From the NCBI RefSeq assembly GCF_007859675.1, contig NZ_CP042305.1:2852001-2916000 (forward strand): 64,000 nucleotides of DNA. The letters run 5' to 3'. The translations under genes were made by a program, and so were the position numbers. The stretch comes from Humibacter ginsenosidimutans (lineage in GTDB: Bacteria; Actinomycetota; Actinomycetes; Actinomycetales; Microbacteriaceae). This document shows, one piece after another, positions 62,073-64,000 of the stretch; position 1 is the first letter of the stretch; each line of letters opens with the position of its first letter. The notes under the pieces were generated by a model. That model did not search any database and was not told the DNA's origin. It saw only the letters and a program-made list of their open reading frames with translations.

Positions 62073-63403
62073 CTAGGACAGCGGAAGCTGGTCGACCTTC
62101 TCGCCGACGGGCTTGTCGAGGCCCTGCGGCTGCGCCTCGATGCCCTCTTCGGTGATCGTGCTCGCGCGGCGGGGCTTGCCGAACATGCGGCGCACGCCGT
62201 TGATGAGCATGCCGGTGATCGACGGGCGGCCCTGCGTCTTGTTGTAGACGTCGAACGCGACGGCGAGCAGCAGCACGAGACCGCGGATGACCGACACCCA
62301 CGAGGCGTCGAGTCCGAGCAGTGAGAGGCCGTTGGAGAGGAACGCCATCACCAGACCACCGATGATGGAGCCTGCGACGGTGCCGACGCCACCGAAGATC
62401 GCGGCACCACCGACGAAGACGGCGGCGATGGCATCCAGCTCCCATCCGGTGCCGTCGAACGGACCGGATGCCTGCGCGTTGCCCACGAAGACCATGCCGG
62501 CGACCGCGGCCAGGACCGACATGTTCATCATCAGCAGGAAGTTGACGCGGCGGGACTTCACGCCGGAGAGCAGGGCGGCGCTGGCATTGCCGCCGACCGC
62601 GTAGATGTGACGGCCGAACACGGTGCTGCTGGTGAGGAAGCTGTAGAGCAGGATGAGGATGCCCGCGATGATGCCGACCACGGGGAAGCTCGTTCCGACC
62701 CGACCGGTCGCGAACAGATAGGTCGCGAAGATCGTCACGCCGCCCAGCAGCACGACCTTGACCACGCTGACCCACATCGGCTTGGGGGAGGCGCCCATGC
62801 GCACGCGCTTGCGGCGGGCGTGCACCTCGGCCCAGATGATGGCGATGAGCACGATGGCGCCGAGGATGAGCGTGGGGTTGCTGTAGCCGAAGTCCGGTCC
62901 GAAGTCGGGCAGGAAGCCGTTGCCGATCCAGTTGTACGACGCCGGGGTGGGCACGGCGGTCGAGTTGCCGAACACCTGGTTGAGGCCGCGGAAGATGAGC
63001 TGGCCGGCCAGCGTCACGATGAAGGCGGGGACGCGCACGTAGGCGACCCAGAAGCCCTGCCAGGCGCCGACGACGGCACCGGTGACGAGACCGAGCAGCA
63101 TGGCGACGCCTGCGGGAAGGTGCCATACGGCCATCGACTGCGCGACCACGATGCCCACGAAGGCGGCGACCGAGCCGACCGAGAGGTCGATGTGGCCCGC
63201 GATGATGAGCATGACCATCCCGATCGCCAGGATCAGGATGTAGGAGTACTGCTGCACCATGTTGATGACGTTCGTGGGGTCGAGCGTCAGTCCGGCCGTG
63301 AGCCATTCGAACACGAGGATGATCACGACGAGCGCGATGATCATGCTGTACTGGCTGATGCCGCGCCCTCCGGTGAGGGTGCGCATGCCGTCGGTGAACT
63401 TGC

Positions 63404-63407
<4 letters not shown>
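62073..63407 (-). CDS. Sugar ABC transporter permease (MmsB/GguB-like)
   Basis: The 444-residue permease has the family pattern MVMLIIAGHIDLSVGSVAAFVG, FIVTLAGQLIFRGLNQVFGN and FGRHIYAVGGNASAALLSGVKSRRV, with ten or more helices. It is longer than RbsC/XylH (about 320-390 residues) because of extra cytosolic loops and a charged C-terminal tail of about 60 residues (RASTITEEGIEAQPQ). It starts in the stop codon of the ATPase gene (ATGA) and precedes the binding protein by 85 bases. Confidence 0.9.

Positions 63408-64000
<593 letters not shown>

Overview
The window is high-GC actinobacterial DNA, most probably from the family Microbacteriaceae. Supporting signs are the very strong G/C preference at third codon positions, frequent GTG and some TTG starts, many 4-base ATGA/GTGA gene overlaps, several genes that start 6-8 bases after a -10 box (leaderless mRNAs), a coproporphyrin-type haem pathway, a C50-carotenoid cluster, and the recurrent word GGATGCC/GGCATCC. 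I see no rRNA, tRNA, CRISPR array, insertion sequence or prophage. No gap without a gene exceeds 300 bases.

Layout. 1-7.5 kb: the end of a MATE exporter, a self-regulated ABC exporter operon (ATPase, permease, GbsR-type repressor), an M13 metallopeptidase and a beta-lactamase-like serine hydrolase. 7.7-13.1 kb: a complete livKHMGF branched-chain amino-acid uptake operon with a strong hairpin after the binding-protein gene. 13.2-16 kb: an epimerase-like protein, a DUF4232 protein and a GNAT acetyltransferase, separated by family-type extragenic palindromes. 16-23.1 kb: hemA, a large Ig-like/multi-pass membrane protein, hemE and the coproporphyrinogen oxidase gene hemY. 23.1-25.6 kb: a YtxH/holin-like/DUF3618 membrane-protein trio and a TetR/DUF4188 pair with a clear operator. 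25.6-37 kb: an aromatic-catabolism island, with homoprotocatechuate meta-cleavage genes (hpaI, hpaH, hpaD, hpaE, a GntR regulator, a FAH-RraA fusion replacing hpaG), a metabolite:H+ symporter, an IclR regulator and a frameshifted flavin monooxygenase. 37-39 kb: a drug-type MFS exporter and a small unknown gene. 39-43.3 kb: hemQ-hemH-hemC-hemD-idi. 43.3-45 kb: gamma-carbonic-anhydrase-like, VOC and MarR genes. 45-51.4 kb: a carotenoid operon (crtE, crtB, crtI, two lycopene-cyclase subunits, lycopene elongase, TspO-like). 51.4-56.7 kb: a RimK-like ATP-grasp ligase fused to an RCK_C domain, a divergent RimB-like protease, a DUF2207 protein and an MFS transporter. 56.9-59.4 kb: hemB-hemL. 59.5-60.7 kb: a sortase-anchored (LAATG) surface protein. 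60.8-64 kb: a sugar ABC importer of the MmsAB/GguAB type, cut by the window end.

How the genes work together. The nine haem genes (hemA, L, B, C, D, E, Y, H, Q) give the whole route from glutamyl-tRNA through coproporphyrin III to haem b, but they lie in three blocks separated by about 16 kb and 14 kb of unrelated material. Idi sits at the end of the hemQHCD block and supplies isoprenyl units for the nearby carotenoid operon, which makes lycopene, elongates it to C50 and cyclises it. The carotenoid operon is preceded by a MarR gene and a dense palindromic operator, an arrangement resembling the CrtR system of Corynebacterium. The hpa island should convert homoprotocatechuate to pyruvate and succinate semialdehyde, although hpaF and the hpaB/C hydroxylase genes are not in view.

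The least-explained material is intergenic: several long perfect inverted repeats (9000-9043, 15176-15282, 27279-27416, 34050-34128, 56827-56888, 60667-60753). Four palindromes in the second half share the core CAGGWC. They do not all sit where terminators are expected.
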